Source: Micromonospora sp. WMMD961
GTDB taxonomy: Bacteria > Actinomycetota > Actinomycetes > Mycobacteriales > Micromonosporaceae
Direction: 5' to 3'
Length of the DNA: 64,000 bases
NCBI RefSeq assembly: GCF_029626145.1
Contig: NZ_JARUBJ010000002.1
Coordinates: 4,189,501-4,253,500 of the forward strand
A program made the position numbers and the translations under genes. The stretch's first letter is position 1. The number at the start of each line of letters is the position of its first letter. Under the pieces are notes generated by a model, which ran no database searches, had not been told where the DNA came from, and saw nothing but the letters and a program-made list of their open reading frames with translations. Of this stretch, positions 24,943 through 33,537 are shown in pieces.

Positions 24943-25560
24943 TCAACGGGCGGACACCCCGAGGGAGGTCAGTTCGGCGAGACGGTCGAGCTGGCTCGGG
25001 TCGGACAGGGCCGACCCGACCGCCACCACCCGTACGCCGGCTTGCAGGAACGCGCCGGCGTTGCCGGCGTCCAGGCCGCCGGTCGCGACGAAGCGCAACT
25101 GCGGCAGCGGGCCGGCGACGGCCTTGAACCAGGCCGGGCCGAGGGAGATCGCGGGGAACGCCTTGAGCCAGGTCAGGCCGTGCCGCAGTGCCTGCTGGGC
25201 CTCGGTGGGGGTGGCCACGCCGGGCAGGTGCGGAAGGCCCCGTGCGGCGGCGGCGTCGGCGATCGCGAGATCCAGTCCGGGCGCGACGGTGAACGCGGCA
25301 CCCGCATCGGCCGAGGCGACGACCTGCTCGACGTCGAGCACCGTGCCCGCGCCGACGATGCGGCCACGCGCGGCCCCCGCCTGCACGGCGGCACGTAGCG
25401 CCGGCACCGCGTCGGCGGTGGCTACCGGAACCTCCACCACGTCGATGCCGAGGTCCCAGGCGCGCTCGGCGAGCCGGACGGTCTCGGCGACCGGCAGGCC
25501 GCGCAGGATGGCCATCACCCGGGCGCCGCCGAAGATGTGGTCGAAATCCGCTGTGGTCAT
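24943..25560 (-). CDS. eda: 2-dehydro-3-deoxyphosphogluconate (KDPG/KHG) aldolase
   Basis: A 205-residue class I aldolase that splits KDPG into pyruvate and glyceraldehyde 3-phosphate. The Schiff-base lysine lies in LTWLKAFPA, the catalytic glutamate in GIDVVEVPVAT, and IVGAGTVLDVEQV and ATGGLDAGNAGAFL are family motifs. ATG 25560 has GGAG 7 bases upstream; a start four codons earlier is possible. It follows the KDG kinase gene by 63 bp, giving a two-step KDG degradation module (kinase then aldolase). The spacer holds GAAACGGTTGCCTG, which resembles the LacI-type operators near the start of the window. Confidence 0.88.
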   Translation of the reverse strand: MTTADFDHIFGGARVMAILRGLPVAETVRLAERAWDLGIDVVEVPVATADAVPALRAAVQAGAARGRIVGAGTVLDVEQVVASADAGAAFTVAPGLDLAIADAAAARGLPHLPGVATPTEAQQALRHGLTWLKAFPAISLGPAWFKAVAGPLPQLRFVATGGLDAGNAGAFLQAGVRVVAVGSALSDPSQLDRLAELTSLGVSAR

Positions 25561-25623
25561 GGTGCACTCCATCCGAGATCGCGGTGAAACGGTTGCCTGG
25601 TGGTCCAGCCGGAACCCGACGAC

Positions 25624-26649
25624 TCAGACCCGCGCCGACGCGCCGGTCAGGTCGAGCGGCGACCAGGCCTCGACGGGGGCGTCGAGGAGATCCTCGAACC
25701 AGGCCCACGGCGGGACCGGGGCGTTGTCGCCGCTGCTGGTCAACGCCTGCGCCGCCATCAGGTGACCGAGGCGCAGCCGCCGCACCGGGTCGAGGTCGCG
25801 CAACAACCCGGCCAGGTAGCCGGCGGCGAACGCGTCTCCCGCCCCGACCGGCTCGACCACTGTCACCCGGGGAGCGGGTACGAAGACCGGCTCGGCGTCG
25901 CGGCGCAACTCGGTGGCACCCACCGCGCCGTCCTTGACCACCACCGTCGCCGGAGTGGGCAACAACCGGCGCACGGCCGTCGGGTCCGCGGTGCCCCACA
26001 GCGTCTCCGCTTCGTCCTGACCGACGAAGACCAGGTCGCACCGGTCGGCGAGGTCACGCAGCACCGGCGCGGCCTGCTCGGCGGGCCACAGCCGGGCCCG
26101 GTGGTTGACGTCGAAGCTGACCAGTGAGCCCGCCAGCGGGCGGGCGGTCACCGCGTGCTCGACCAGCGCCCGGCAGGAGGCGGAGAGCGCCGGGGTGATC
26201 CCGGACAGGTGCAGCACCCGGGCTCCGGTCAGCCCCGGGTCGGCCAGCGTGCCCGGGTCCATCCGGGTGGCCGCCGACCCGGACCGGTAGTAGTGCACGG
26301 CGGTGCCCTCCGGGCCCGGGTCCTTGAGATACAGGCCGGTGGGGGCGCTGCGGTCGACGACCACCTGGTCCACCCGGACACCGGCGGCGGCGACGTGCCG
26401 GACCACGGCCCGACCGAAGGGGTCGTCGCCGACGCGGCTCACCCAGGCGGCCCGGTGCCCCAGTCGAGCCAGGTAACCGGCCACATTCGACTCCGCGCCG
26501 CCCACCGAGACGGCTACCTGTCCGGCGTGCTCCAGCGGCTCACCGGGTGCCGGGCAGAGCACCACCATCGTCTCCCCCACCGCGGCCACCTCGACCGGCG
26601 GACGACCGGCCGGGGCGCTCACCTGGTCAGGTCGGGGGTGGGTCGGCAT
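25624..26649 (-). CDS. PfkB-family sugar kinase, probable 2-keto-3-deoxygluconate kinase
   Basis: A 341-residue ribokinase-fold kinase. The N-terminal AAVGETMVVLCP and GGAESNVAGYLARLGH match KDG kinases, and the anion hole/catalytic base motif is VVEPVGAGDAFAAGYLAG. Pairing with KDPG aldolase supports phosphorylation of KDG to KDPG. The start is ATG 26649, with GAGGA 10 bases upstream; GTG 26658 is an alternative. A TTGCCC-17-TAGGCT promoter lies just upstream. Confidence 0.85.
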   Translation of the reverse strand: MPTHPRPDQVSAPAGRPPVEVAAVGETMVVLCPAPGEPLEHAGQVAVSVGGAESNVAGYLARLGHRAAWVSRVGDDPFGRAVVRHVAAAGVRVDQVVVDRSAPTGLYLKDPGPEGTAVHYYRSGSAATRMDPGTLADPGLTGARVLHLSGITPALSASCRALVEHAVTARPLAGSLVSFDVNHRARLWPAEQAAPVLRDLADRCDLVFVGQDEAETLWGTADPTAVRRLLPTPATVVVKDGAVGATELRRDAEPVFVPAPRVTVVEPVGAGDAFAAGYLAGLLRDLDPVRRLRLGHLMAAQALTSSGDNAPVPPWAWFEDLLDAPVEAWSPLDLTGASARV

Positions 26650-26688
26650 CGGGCACACGTCCTCGCGGCGGGGTCCTGGGCGTCGCCG

Positions 26689-26717
26689 AGCCTAGGTGTC
26701 CGGTGCGAGACGGGCAA
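26689..26717 (-). promoter_or_regulatory. promoter for the KDG kinase-KDPG aldolase operon
   Basis: On the minus strand TTGCCC (26717-26712) and TAGGCT (26694-26689) are separated by 17 bp. The predicted leader to the kinase ATG is about 30 bases. Partly overlapping the 3' end region of the neighbouring protease gene is not a problem because that gene ends at 26729. Confidence 0.55.
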
Positions 26718-26728
26718 CCCGTCGCCGG

Positions 26729-27589
26729 TCAGGGCAACGTCAGCCCGTACGCGGCCAGCACCTCCAGGATCGGCTGGTAGAAGGTGGTGCCGCCGGCGGT
26801 GCAGTTGCCGGTGCCGCCGGAGAGGATGCCGATGATGGTGCCGGTGGAGGCGACGTAGAGCGGCCCGCCGCTGTCCCCCGGCTCGGCGCAGATGTTGGTG
26901 CGGATCAGCCCGTAGATGACGCCGGTGGAGTAGTTGACGGTCTGGTTGAGCCCGGTGACGGTGCCGCAGCGCACACCGGTGGTGCTGCCGCTGCGGCACA
27001 CCGCCTGCCCGATGTAGGCGGTGCCGGCACCGTAGACGGTCAGCAGACCGGGATAGGTGTAGACGGCGCTCGGGTGGGCGATCCGACCGGTGTAGCGGAT
27101 CAGTCCGTAGTCGTTGGTCGGGTAGCTGGTGGCGGTGCGGGTGCCGAGCACCGTGGTCTGCGCGCTGTCGGCGTACCAGGTGGCGGCGGCGTTGGTGCAG
27201 TGCCCGGCGGTGACCACGTAGTAGGTGCTGCCGCTGCGCACGTTCGCGCCGAGCGAGCAGCGACCGCCGCCGCCGTAGATGCCCTGCCCACCGGCGATCA
27301 GGGGGCGCAACGTCCCGGGTTCACGACGCAGCAGCACTCCGGCCCGCTCGGCGACCGCCCGCAGCGCGCTCAGCTCGCCGGGGGCCACTGTGTCGTCGAC
27401 GGTGAGCGTCATCCGGCCGGTGGCGGGGTCGAGGCCCCAGGCGGTGCCCGCGGTGCGTACCTCGGTCAGCAGGGCCACTGGGTCGGCGGCGGGCGCGGCG
27501 GCCCGGTCGGGGGCGGCGGCCTGCGCCGCGCCGGGCGCGACGAGCAGCAGGACGGTCAGGACGAGGACGGCGAGCGGGGATCGGCGCAT
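26729..27589 (-). CDS. secreted trypsin-like S1 serine protease (streptogrisin/alpha-lytic type)
   Basis: A 286-residue exported protease. A Sec signal (MRRSPLAVLVLTVLLLVAPG, AQA cleavage) is followed by a short prodomain of about 70 residues. The catalytic triad is His130 in VTAGHC, Asp160 in PTNDYGLI and Ser240 in EPGDSGGPLY; paired cysteines are present, as in streptogrisins. The start at 27589 has GGAGG upstream; an in-frame ATG 23 codons earlier would precede the signal. Family members act extracellularly on protein or peptidoglycan-associated peptides. It diverges from ltrA. Confidence 0.9.
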   Translation of the reverse strand: MRRSPLAVLVLTVLLLVAPGAAQAAAPDRAAAPAADPVALLTEVRTAGTAWGLDPATGRMTLTVDDTVAPGELSALRAVAERAGVLLRREPGTLRPLIAGGQGIYGGGGRCSLGANVRSGSTYYVVTAGHCTNAAATWYADSAQTTVLGTRTATSYPTNDYGLIRYTGRIAHPSAVYTYPGLLTVYGAGTAYIGQAVCRSGSTTGVRCGTVTGLNQTVNYSTGVIYGLIRTNICAEPGDSGGPLYVASTGTIIGILSGGTGNCTAGGTTFYQPILEVLAAYGLTLP

Positions 27590-27676
27590 CCGAACCTCCG
27601 AGGAGATCGAAATAGATGGATGCCGTTCAGCATCGCCCGGGACCCGAGGCCGTGGCAACCTCCGGCCGCTCCTTCA

Positions 27677-27704
27677 CCGATCCGCGGGAATCGCCGATCC
27701 GCGG
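27677..27704. promoter_or_regulatory. pair of 11-bp direct repeats in the S1 protease/ltrA divergent region
   Basis: CCGATCCGCGG occurs at 27677-27687 and 27694-27704, a 17-bp period, and each copy contains a CCGCGG palindrome. A GATAAT hexamer at 27726-27731 lies 30 bp before the ltrA ATG and could be its -10. The repeats are a candidate binding site for a regulator of either gene. Confidence 0.4.
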
Positions 27705-27760
27705 ACGTCCCGCGCTGCCGCCGCCGATAATCCTCGGGAGACAGCGGCGGGAGGGCGGGC

Positions 27761-28939
27761 ATGACCACCGCAGGAACCGCGGCGCTGGTACGCCAGCCGG
27801 ACGGGTCGACCCGGGCCACGCTGCTGGAGTTGCTCTTCGACGTGGTCTTCGTGGCCGCCCTCGCGCTGACGTCGACGCTGTTGACCGAGACCATCTCCTG
27901 GTCCGGCAGCGCCAAGGTGCTACTGATGTTGACGGCCATCTGGTGGACCTGGTCGGTAACCTCCACCACCACCGAGTTCTACGACCCCCAGCAACGTCCG
28001 ATCCAGGCCATCCTGATGATCACCATGGTCGGGGCGGTGGGAATGGCCGCGTCGCTGCCCACGGTCACCGACGGACACGCGATGATCTTCGCGTGCGCGT
28101 ACGTCGGCACGCACGTGCTCCGTGGCATCATCCTGATCACGTCGCTGTATCGGCAGCGCCACCGGGCAGCCATGGTCCGGGCCACCCGGTTCCTGTTCTG
28201 GTTCGTGGTGTCCGGCGTCTTCTGGATCACCGGTGCGGCAACCGGCACCGTGAACTGGACGCTCTGGGTCATCGCCATCGCGATCGACCTGCTCGCCGCG
28301 GCGGCCCGCTACCCGACCCCCCTGCTGGGCCGGGTGCCGATCGACCAGTACGAGCGGACGACCGGGCACCTGGGCGAGCGGTACCAGCAGTTCGTCATCC
28401 TGGCCCTCGGCGACATCATCCTGGTGCCCACCATCCGGGTCAGCCGTACCGATCTCGACGGCATCCGGATCACCGCGCTGTTCTGCGCGTTCGCCGTCAT
28501 GCTGCTGCTCTGGCAGGTATACGTCTTCCGGGCCGGCGAGTTGCTGGAGGCCGGTGCCAGGGGCGGCCGACCGGCCCGGGTGGCCCCGTACACCCATCTG
28601 GTGATGCTGGCCGGCGTGGTCGCCACGGCGGCCTCGTTCGACCTGGTCGTCTCCCGGCCGACCGGAACGACGCCGGTCCGGTGGCTCCTGCTGATCGTGG
28701 GCGGTCCGGCGCTGTTCGTGGTGGGCCGCGCGTTGTTCACCCTGCTGGTGTCCACGGACGTGCCGTGGTGGCGGATATCCTGCCTGATCGTGCCGCTAGT
28801 GGTGCTGCCGTGGGCAGGCGGATGGCCGCCGGTGCTGGTGGTCGTAGCCGTCGCGCTGGGTCTGGCAGGTCATGTGCTGATCCCGGGAGCGGTCCGGGAG
28901 ACCACGCCGGGCCTGCAGATACGGCAGCCGGACGAGTGA
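27761..28939 (+). CDS. low temperature requirement A (LtrA) family membrane protein
   Basis: A 392-residue polytopic membrane protein with about 11 hydrophobic segments. The N-terminal ATLLELLFDVVFVAALA motif (ELxxDxxFV) defines the LtrA family, and ERYQQFVILALGDIILV is its internal repeat-like motif (normally ERxxxxxxIxxGE). The ATG follows GGAGGGCGGGC. The family was named from a Listeria cold-growth mutant, and its molecular role is unclear. It ends 3 bp from the stop of the convergent nucleosidase gene. Confidence 0.85.
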   Translation: MTTAGTAALVRQPDGSTRATLLELLFDVVFVAALALTSTLLTETISWSGSAKVLLMLTAIWWTWSVTSTTTEFYDPQQRPIQAILMITMVGAVGMAASLPTVTDGHAMIFACAYVGTHVLRGIILITSLYRQRHRAAMVRATRFLFWFVVSGVFWITGAATGTVNWTLWVIAIAIDLLAAAARYPTPLLGRVPIDQYERTTGHLGERYQQFVILALGDIILVPTIRVSRTDLDGIRITALFCAFAVMLLLWQVYVFRAGELLEAGARGGRPARVAPYTHLVMLAGVVATAASFDLVVSRPTGTTPVRWLLLIVGGPALFVVGRALFTLLVSTDVPWWRISCLIVPLVVLPWAGGWPPVLVVVAVALGLAGHVLIPGAVRETTPGLQIRQPDE

Positions 28940-28942
28940 GCC

Positions 28943-29515
28943 TCAGCCGAAGTGCCGGCCGGCCCACTCGGCGAGGTCCCGGGCGCACGCGTCCACCGAC
29001 TCCTTCCAGGTCCGGGCCGCGCCGTCGCCCGCCTCGTCGCTGACCTGCTTGACCAGCCGGCAGGGCACGCCGGTCTGCGCGGCGGCCCACGCCACCGCGT
29101 ACCCCTCCATGTCGACCAGGTCGGCGCGCTGCGCCAACCGGTCCCGCGCCGCGTCGTCGGCCACGAACGTGTCACCGGTGGCCAGCACCATGCCCTCGGT
29201 GGCCAGCGCCAGCGGCGCCCCGTAGGTCTCGCCGGTGAGCGACCGCAGCAGCTCGGTGTCCAGGTCGTGCTGGAGCACCGTGGCGACCTCGTGGATGCCG
29301 GCCAACCCGGGGCGCAACGCACCGGCCGTGCCCAGGTTGAGCAGCAGGGAGGGGCGCGGCCCGGCGGCCAGCACCGCGGCCACCGCACTGGCGGCGTTGA
29401 CCTTGCCCATCCCGGTGAGCAGGACCGGCAGGTCGGGCGGCAGGTAGCGGGCCTCCTCCCCGACCGCGAGCACCACCAGCGGACGATCGGCGCGCACCGT
29501 ACCCCGAAGATTCAC
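28943..29515 (-). CDS. MTA/SAH nucleosidase-like purine nucleoside phosphorylase family protein
   Basis: A 190-residue protein of the PNP/UDP phosphorylase superfamily. Family landmarks are VLAVGEEARYLPPDLPVLLTGMGKVNAA-type strands (shown here only in outline), LNLGTAGALRP and the purine-site VDMEGYAVAWAA with its glutamate. It is shorter than typical MTA/SAH nucleosidases (about 230 residues). GTG 29515 lies 6 bases after a TACGAT -10, consistent with leaderless translation; an in-frame ORF extends upstream but overlaps the GNAT gene. It might hydrolyse methylthioadenosine or SAH, or a futalosine-type nucleoside. Confidence 0.72.
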   Translation of the reverse strand: MNLRGTVRADRPLVVLAVGEEARYLPPDLPVLLTGMGKVNAASAVAAVLAAGPRPSLLLNLGTAGALRPGLAGIHEVATVLQHDLDTELLRSLTGETYGAPLALATEGMVLATGDTFVADDAARDRLAQRADLVDMEGYAVAWAAAQTGVPCRLVKQVSDEAGDGAARTWKESVDACARDLAEWAGRHFG

Positions 29516-29552
29516 CGGAGCATCGTACGGGCCGGCTGCTCGGCCGCCGACG

Positions 29553-30008
29553 TCAGTCGTCGGCGAAGCGGTAGGCGACGACCTGACCTCCGCTGGTCTC
29601 CCCGGTCGGCCGGAACCCGAGCTTGAGGTAGAACCCCTCCGGACCGTCTTCCCCCGACTCCCAGGTCGTGTAGACCCGGCCGTGCCCTCGTCGGCGAGCC
29701 TCCGCACGCACGGCGTCCACCGCGTAGCGGCCGTAGCCCCGGCCCTGCTGCTCGGCGGCGATGTTGAGCCGCCAGAGGCCCGAGCGTTTGTCGTCCGGTC
29801 GGTCCCACTCGATGTCGAAGAAGCCCATCAGGAAGCCGACGATCTCGTCACCCTCCACGATCAGACGTGGCCAGGCGACCTGCGGCTGCGCGTACGCCTC
29901 GGCGAGCGACCAGGCGACCGGCGACGAGTACTTCTCCTGGTCGGGTCGCACGTTCAGCCGGCACGCGGCTTCCACGTTGTGTTCAGTGATCTCCACCAGT
30001 TCGGGCAT
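29553..30008 (-). CDS. GNAT-family N-acetyltransferase (diamine/spermidine-type)
   Basis: A 151-residue acetyltransferase. The start reads MPELVEITEHNVEAACRLNV, followed by QEKYSSPVAWSLAEAYA, which resembles the Blt/diamine N-acetyltransferase subgroup. The CoA loop is EQQGRGYGRYAVDAV, with EGFYLKLGFRPTGE at the C-terminus. The ATG at 30008 lies 7 bases after TATGGT, another leaderless start. Polyamine or amino-acid acetylation is plausible but unproven. Confidence 0.8.
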   Translation of the reverse strand: MPELVEITEHNVEAACRLNVRPDQEKYSSPVAWSLAEAYAQPQVAWPRLIVEGDEIVGFLMGFFDIEWDRPDDKRSGLWRLNIAAEQQGRGYGRYAVDAVRAEARRRGHGRVYTTWESGEDGPEGFYLKLGFRPTGETSGGQVVAYRFADD

Positions 30009-30171
30009 GCCCGCCACCATATCGAGCGGGATTCGGGTCAGCTGGCCGTCGAGCAGCGCCCGCAGACCGGACCGGAGCCAGGTGTCGCGTTCGGTGTCGG
30101 GGCTGGCCCGCCCGGCTGCGGCGGGAATCCTGCGGGGAGGCCGGCATCGCTGTCGACACGATAATCGCGCT

Positions 30172-30219
30172 GAGCCTGATACCGGTGTGGCATCTAGAGG
30201 CCACACCGGCATCAGGCTC
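30172..30219 (-). terminator. 20-bp stem palindrome after the seven-gene operon
   Basis: GAGCCTGATACCGGTGTGGC at 30172-30191 pairs with 30200-30219 at 19 of 20 positions around an 8-base loop containing TCTAGA. It begins 41 bp after the stop of the last operon gene (30260) and is probably its terminator. No U-tract is present. The remaining spacer between 30009 and 30259 shows no gene. Confidence 0.7.
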
Positions 30220-30259
30220 GCGGTGAACACCGCTCCGGTGGGCGAGCCACCGCAAACGA

Positions 30260-30976
30260 TCAGGAGGCGTCGTCGGCGGGGCAGCGGTCGGAGAGGGCGT
30301 AGCGGAGCAGGACCACATCGCCGATCTGGCGGGCCTCGGCCAGCCGGGCGCGCCGGCCGGGGTGCCAGGGGAAGCGACCCTCGCCGACGAACCGGGGCGC
30401 CCGCCCGTCGCCGACGAAGAACGGGGCGACCACCAGGTGCAGCTCGTCGGCGAGACCGGCGGCGAGGAACTGGGCGTGCACCGTCCCGCCGCCCTCCACC
30501 ATCAGCCGCCGTACACCCCGCACGGCCAGGTCGGTCAGCACCCATCCGGGGTCGACCGGCTCCCCCGCGTCGACCACGGTGGCCAGGGGGCCGAGGCGTT
30601 CCCGGGTCTTCTCCAACGCGCCGGTGGCACAGTAGACGAGCCGGGTCGACTCACCTGCGGTGAAGAAGCGGGCGGTCGGGTCGAGGTCACCCTGGGCGGT
30701 CAACGTGACCTTGGCGGGCGACTCCGGTCGGCCAGCCGCCGCCCGTTCGGCGCGACGTTCCGCCGAGCGCACCAGCAGCCGAGGGTTGTCGCGGCGGACG
30801 GTGCCGGCACCGACCAGGATCGCGTCGCAGCTGGCCCGGACCGCGTCGACCCGGTCCAGGTCGTCGGCGTTGGAGAGCAGCAACCGTTGGTCGGAGGCGT
30901 CGTCGATGTACCCGTCGATCGATGCGGCGCAACTGAGCAGCACGTACGGCCGCGTGGACTCCGACCGGCCGCTCAT
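30260..30976 (-). CDS. RibD C-terminal domain (dihydrofolate-reductase-fold) reductase
   Basis: A 238-residue stand-alone RibD_C/DHFR-fold reductase. It contains VLLSCAASIDGYIDD at the N-terminus, AILVGAGTVRRDNPRLLVR and LMVEGGGTVHAQFL. In fungi and archaea such stand-alone enzymes reduce the ribosylamino side chain of the GTP cyclohydrolase II product with NADPH. There is no deaminase domain. The ATG overlaps the stop of the upstream GTP cyclohydrolase II (4 bp), which supports consecutive reactions. It is the last gene of the seven-gene operon. Confidence 0.83.
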   Translation of the reverse strand: MSGRSESTRPYVLLSCAASIDGYIDDASDQRLLLSNADDLDRVDAVRASCDAILVGAGTVRRDNPRLLVRSAERRAERAAAGRPESPAKVTLTAQGDLDPTARFFTAGESTRLVYCATGALEKTRERLGPLATVVDAGEPVDPGWVLTDLAVRGVRRLMVEGGGTVHAQFLAAGLADELHLVVAPFFVGDGRAPRFVGEGRFPWHPGRRARLAEARQIGDVVLLRYALSDRCPADDAS

Positions 30977-31656
30977 TTCGGGGCGGGCCGGTCGGCAGTG
31001 CGAGTCGTGAGCGCTTCCGCGGCCTCGGTCTCCGCCGCCTTGGCCGCCTTCGCCGCCAGGTAACCGGCGTTGGCCGGCGAGAGGAACACGCTGGTGGGCA
31101 CCCGTTCGGCGACGTCCACGCCCAACCGCGTCAACTGCTCCGCCTTGTCGGGGTTGCTGCTGAGCAGTCGGATCCGCGGCACGCCCAGCGTGGTCAGCAT
31201 CTGCGCGGCGACCGTGTAGTCCCGCTCGTCCTCACCCCTACCCAGCGCGACGTTGGCCTGGTAGGTGTCCAGACCGGCGTCCTGCAACGCGTACGCGTCG
31301 AGTTTGGCGTACAGGCCGATGCCCCGGCCCTCCTGCCGCAGGTAGAGCAGGAAACCGCCGGTCTCGGTGATCCGCTGCACCGCCTCCTGCAACTGCGGCC
31401 CGCAGTCGCAACGTTGGCTGCCGAACACGTCGCCGGTCAGGCACTCGCTGTGCGGGCGGACCAGCGGGGCTTCTCCCCCGGCGGCGAGCCGGTCCAGTGC
31501 GCCCGCCCAGTCACCCAGGCCCAGGGCCAGGTGTTCCCGACCGTCCACCAGGCCCTTGAACGTGAACACACGCACGGTCGTGGCGTAGCCGTTGGGGAAC
31601 GTCAGCGGCACCGTGACCTGTGTGCGGATCGTGGCGACCGGCAATGCTTCGGGCAT
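30973..31656 (-). CDS. GTP cyclohydrolase II-family enzyme
   Basis: A 227-residue RibA-type enzyme without the DHBP synthase domain. The zinc ligands are Cys72, Cys83 and Cys85 in PHSECLTGDVFGSQRCDCG, and the GTP-binding and catalytic segment LYLRQEGRGIGLYAKLDAYA follows. Tyr122 in DAYALQD aligns with E. coli RibA Tyr105, so canonical release of formate and pyrophosphate is expected; a Streptomyces coelicolor paralogue (SCO6655) reported to stop at the formylated product has Met there (from memory). ATG 31656 has GAGGAG 5 bases upstream. I saw no FMN riboswitch before it. Location in an operon with a glycosyltransferase and methyltransferase suggests a specialised pathway instead of housekeeping riboflavin. 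Confidence 0.88.
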   Translation of the reverse strand: MPEALPVATIRTQVTVPLTFPNGYATTVRVFTFKGLVDGREHLALGLGDWAGALDRLAAGGEAPLVRPHSECLTGDVFGSQRCDCGPQLQEAVQRITETGGFLLYLRQEGRGIGLYAKLDAYALQDAGLDTYQANVALGRGEDERDYTVAAQMLTTLGVPRIRLLSSNPDKAEQLTRLGVDVAERVPTSVFLSPANAGYLAAKAAKAAETEAAEALTTRTADRPAPK

Positions 31657-31713
31657 GGGACTCCTCTGTCCGGCGTCACCGACACACGGCGACGCGTACG
31701 TCTCACCACCCAC

Positions 31714-32652
31714 TCAACACCCGCCAGCGGAGACGGCTTCCGGGGTGGCGGCCGGATTGCGGGTCCGTCGTGCCAGCAGTACGGCGGCTCCGGGCAGGCT
31801 GGCGACCAACACCAGCGCACCGTAGACGGTGGCGGTCGCGACACCCTCGGCCGCGCTGAGCCCGGCCGCGCCGAACACCCACGCGGCCACCCCCTCGCGG
31901 GGCCCGAAGCCCGCGACGTTCAGCGGCAGGCCCATGGCGAGCAGGGCAAGCAGCGTCAACGGCAGCAGCCGCGACAGTGGGGCGTCCGACCCGGCGGTCC
32001 GTGCCGCCACCAGGAAGGTCGCCAGGTGACCGGCGACCATCACCGCGGAGGCGATCAACACGCCGAACCAGGTACGCCGGGCCAGCAGACCGGACCGCAC
32101 GTCCGACACGGCGGTGCGCAGCGCCCGCGCCCAGCGCGACGGGCCGGCGTTCGGCACGGCCCGGGCCACCAGCACGGCGGCCAGCCCACCCCCGACCAGC
32201 AACGCGGCGGCCAGCGGCAGGTACGGCCGCACCGGCGACGGGAAGGCCGCGAGGACCACCAGCGCGACGCCGACCAGGACCACCTGCCCGGCGGTACGCT
32301 CCCACACCACCGCCCGGATACCTCGGCTGACGTCACCGGCGTCACGGCCGTGGCGTACCGCCCGGTGCACGTCGCCGAGCATCCCGCCGGGCAGGGTGGC
32401 GTTGAGGAACACCGCCCGGTAGCAGTGCGCCACCGCTGTCGCCAGGGGCAGCCGCACGCCGAGGCCACCGGCGACCAGGCTCCACCGCCAGGCCGCGCAG
32501 ACCGTGGTGAGCACCCCGATGGCCAGCGCCGCGGCCAACGCGGGCGCGTCGATCAGCCGCACCCCGGCGAGGAACGGGCCGCTGCCCACCTGCCACAACA
32601 GGACGGCGAGCAGACCCACCCCACCGACCACTCGTGCCCAGGCCCAGAACAT
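31714..32652 (-). CDS. lysylphosphatidylglycerol synthase transmembrane-type (flippase-like) membrane protein
   Basis: A 312-residue polytopic membrane protein of the LPG synthase TM/UPF0104 family, with about eight hydrophobic segments. The family motifs CYRAVFLNATLPGGMLGDVH and GLPLNVAGFGPREGVAAWVF are clear. Only the membrane domain is present; there is no aminoacyl transferase domain. Related proteins flip aminoacylated lipids or act in export of lipid-linked products. Its place between a methyltransferase and GTP cyclohydrolase II suggests translocation of a lipid-linked or hydrophobic product. Confidence 0.83.
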   Translation of the reverse strand: MFWAWARVVGGVGLLAVLLWQVGSGPFLAGVRLIDAPALAAALAIGVLTTVCAAWRWSLVAGGLGVRLPLATAVAHCYRAVFLNATLPGGMLGDVHRAVRHGRDAGDVSRGIRAVVWERTAGQVVLVGVALVVLAAFPSPVRPYLPLAAALLVGGGLAAVLVARAVPNAGPSRWARALRTAVSDVRSGLLARRTWFGVLIASAVMVAGHLATFLVAARTAGSDAPLSRLLPLTLLALLAMGLPLNVAGFGPREGVAAWVFGAAGLSAAEGVATATVYGALVLVASLPGAAVLLARRTRNPAATPEAVSAGGC

Positions 32653-32718
32653 CGGCGTCGGCCCTCCCCTTGAAGATCGTCCACTTGCCCTAGTGCACGT
32701 ACCCAGGGCGTGAACGGT

Positions 32719-33537
32719 TCATCCACCGGCGAGGAGGTCACTGTGCTCGACCTGCACGGTGAGCCGTCCGGCCGCCGCCTCGTCGAGGCGACGACGGGCG
32801 TACGCCTGGGCCGCAGCGGCCAGCTCGGGGCGCTGCTCGCACGCCGCGCCCAGCCAACCCCGCAGCCATTCGGCAGCCAGGTCGGCCTGCTGGGGGCCGA
32901 GCCGCCAGGGGCTGGGACGTTCCCGCACGTCGACACCGTACCGGGCGAACGCGGCGGCGGTGGCGGCCACGGCGTCCGGGCCGAGCAGTCGGCGGCCGTC
33001 GACGGTACGCCGCTGGTGCTCGTTGAACGCGGCCTCGACCGCCGCGTCCAGCGGGTCGGCCGGGGTGAGCAGGACCCGCCCGGTCACCGAGACCGCGAAG
33101 AGGGTGGGCGTGCCGACGCAGGCGGCCACCACCCGTTCGATCTCCTCGGCGGTGAACATGTCCAGCAGCGCGGACGCGGTGACCAGGGAGGCGTCGGCCA
33201 GGTCGGCGGCGCTGAGCCGGGTGAGGTCACCGCACCGGGTACTCACGGTGACCGGTGCGCCGTCGGCGGCGACCACCCCGGTCATGCCCTCGGCGGCGCG
33301 GGCCAGCAGGTCGGCGTCCCGGTCGTGCAGCACCCAGTGCTGCGGGCCGGGCAGGCGGGCGGCCACCCAACGGCTCATCGACCCGGTGCCGCTGCCCAGG
33401 TCGTGGATCACCGTCGGGGTGGTGCCGGCCAGCCGGGGGCGCACGGCGTCCAGCAGGTCCTCCGCACGCGCCGCCGCGTCTGCCGGCTCACGCAGCCGAA
33501 GCCAGTCGGCGAACGGCAGGGTCTCCTCGACGGTCAT
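32719..33537 (-). CDS. class I SAM-dependent methyltransferase
   Basis: A 272-residue methyltransferase. The SAM-binding motif I is IHDLGSGTGSMSRWVAARL, followed by WVLHDRDADLLARA (acidic residue of motif II) and a TRCGDLTRL segment. The C-terminal part is helical and substrate-specific, and I do not recognise a named subfamily. The ATG overlaps the glycosyltransferase stop by 4 bp and has GAGGAGG upstream. It probably methylates the glycosylated intermediate or the heterocycle made by the operon. Confidence 0.82.
   Translation of the reverse strand: MTVEETLPFADWLRLREPADAAARAEDLLDAVRPRLAGTTPTVIHDLGSGTGSMSRWVAARLPGPQHWVLHDRDADLLARAAEGMTGVVAADGAPVTVSTRCGDLTRLSAADLADASLVTASALLDMFTAEEIERVVAACVGTPTLFAVSVTGRVLLTPADPLDAAVEAAFNEHQRRTVDGRRLLGPDAVAATAAAFARYGVDVRERPSPWRLGPQQADLAAEWLRGWLGAACEQRPELAAAAQAYARRRLDEAAAGRLTVQVEHSDLLAGG

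Noticed and set aside
31657..31713. FMN riboswitch before the GTP cyclohydrolase II gene
   Set aside because: Only 57 bp separate it from the upstream gene, too little for the FMN aptamer, and no RFN element motifs are seen.
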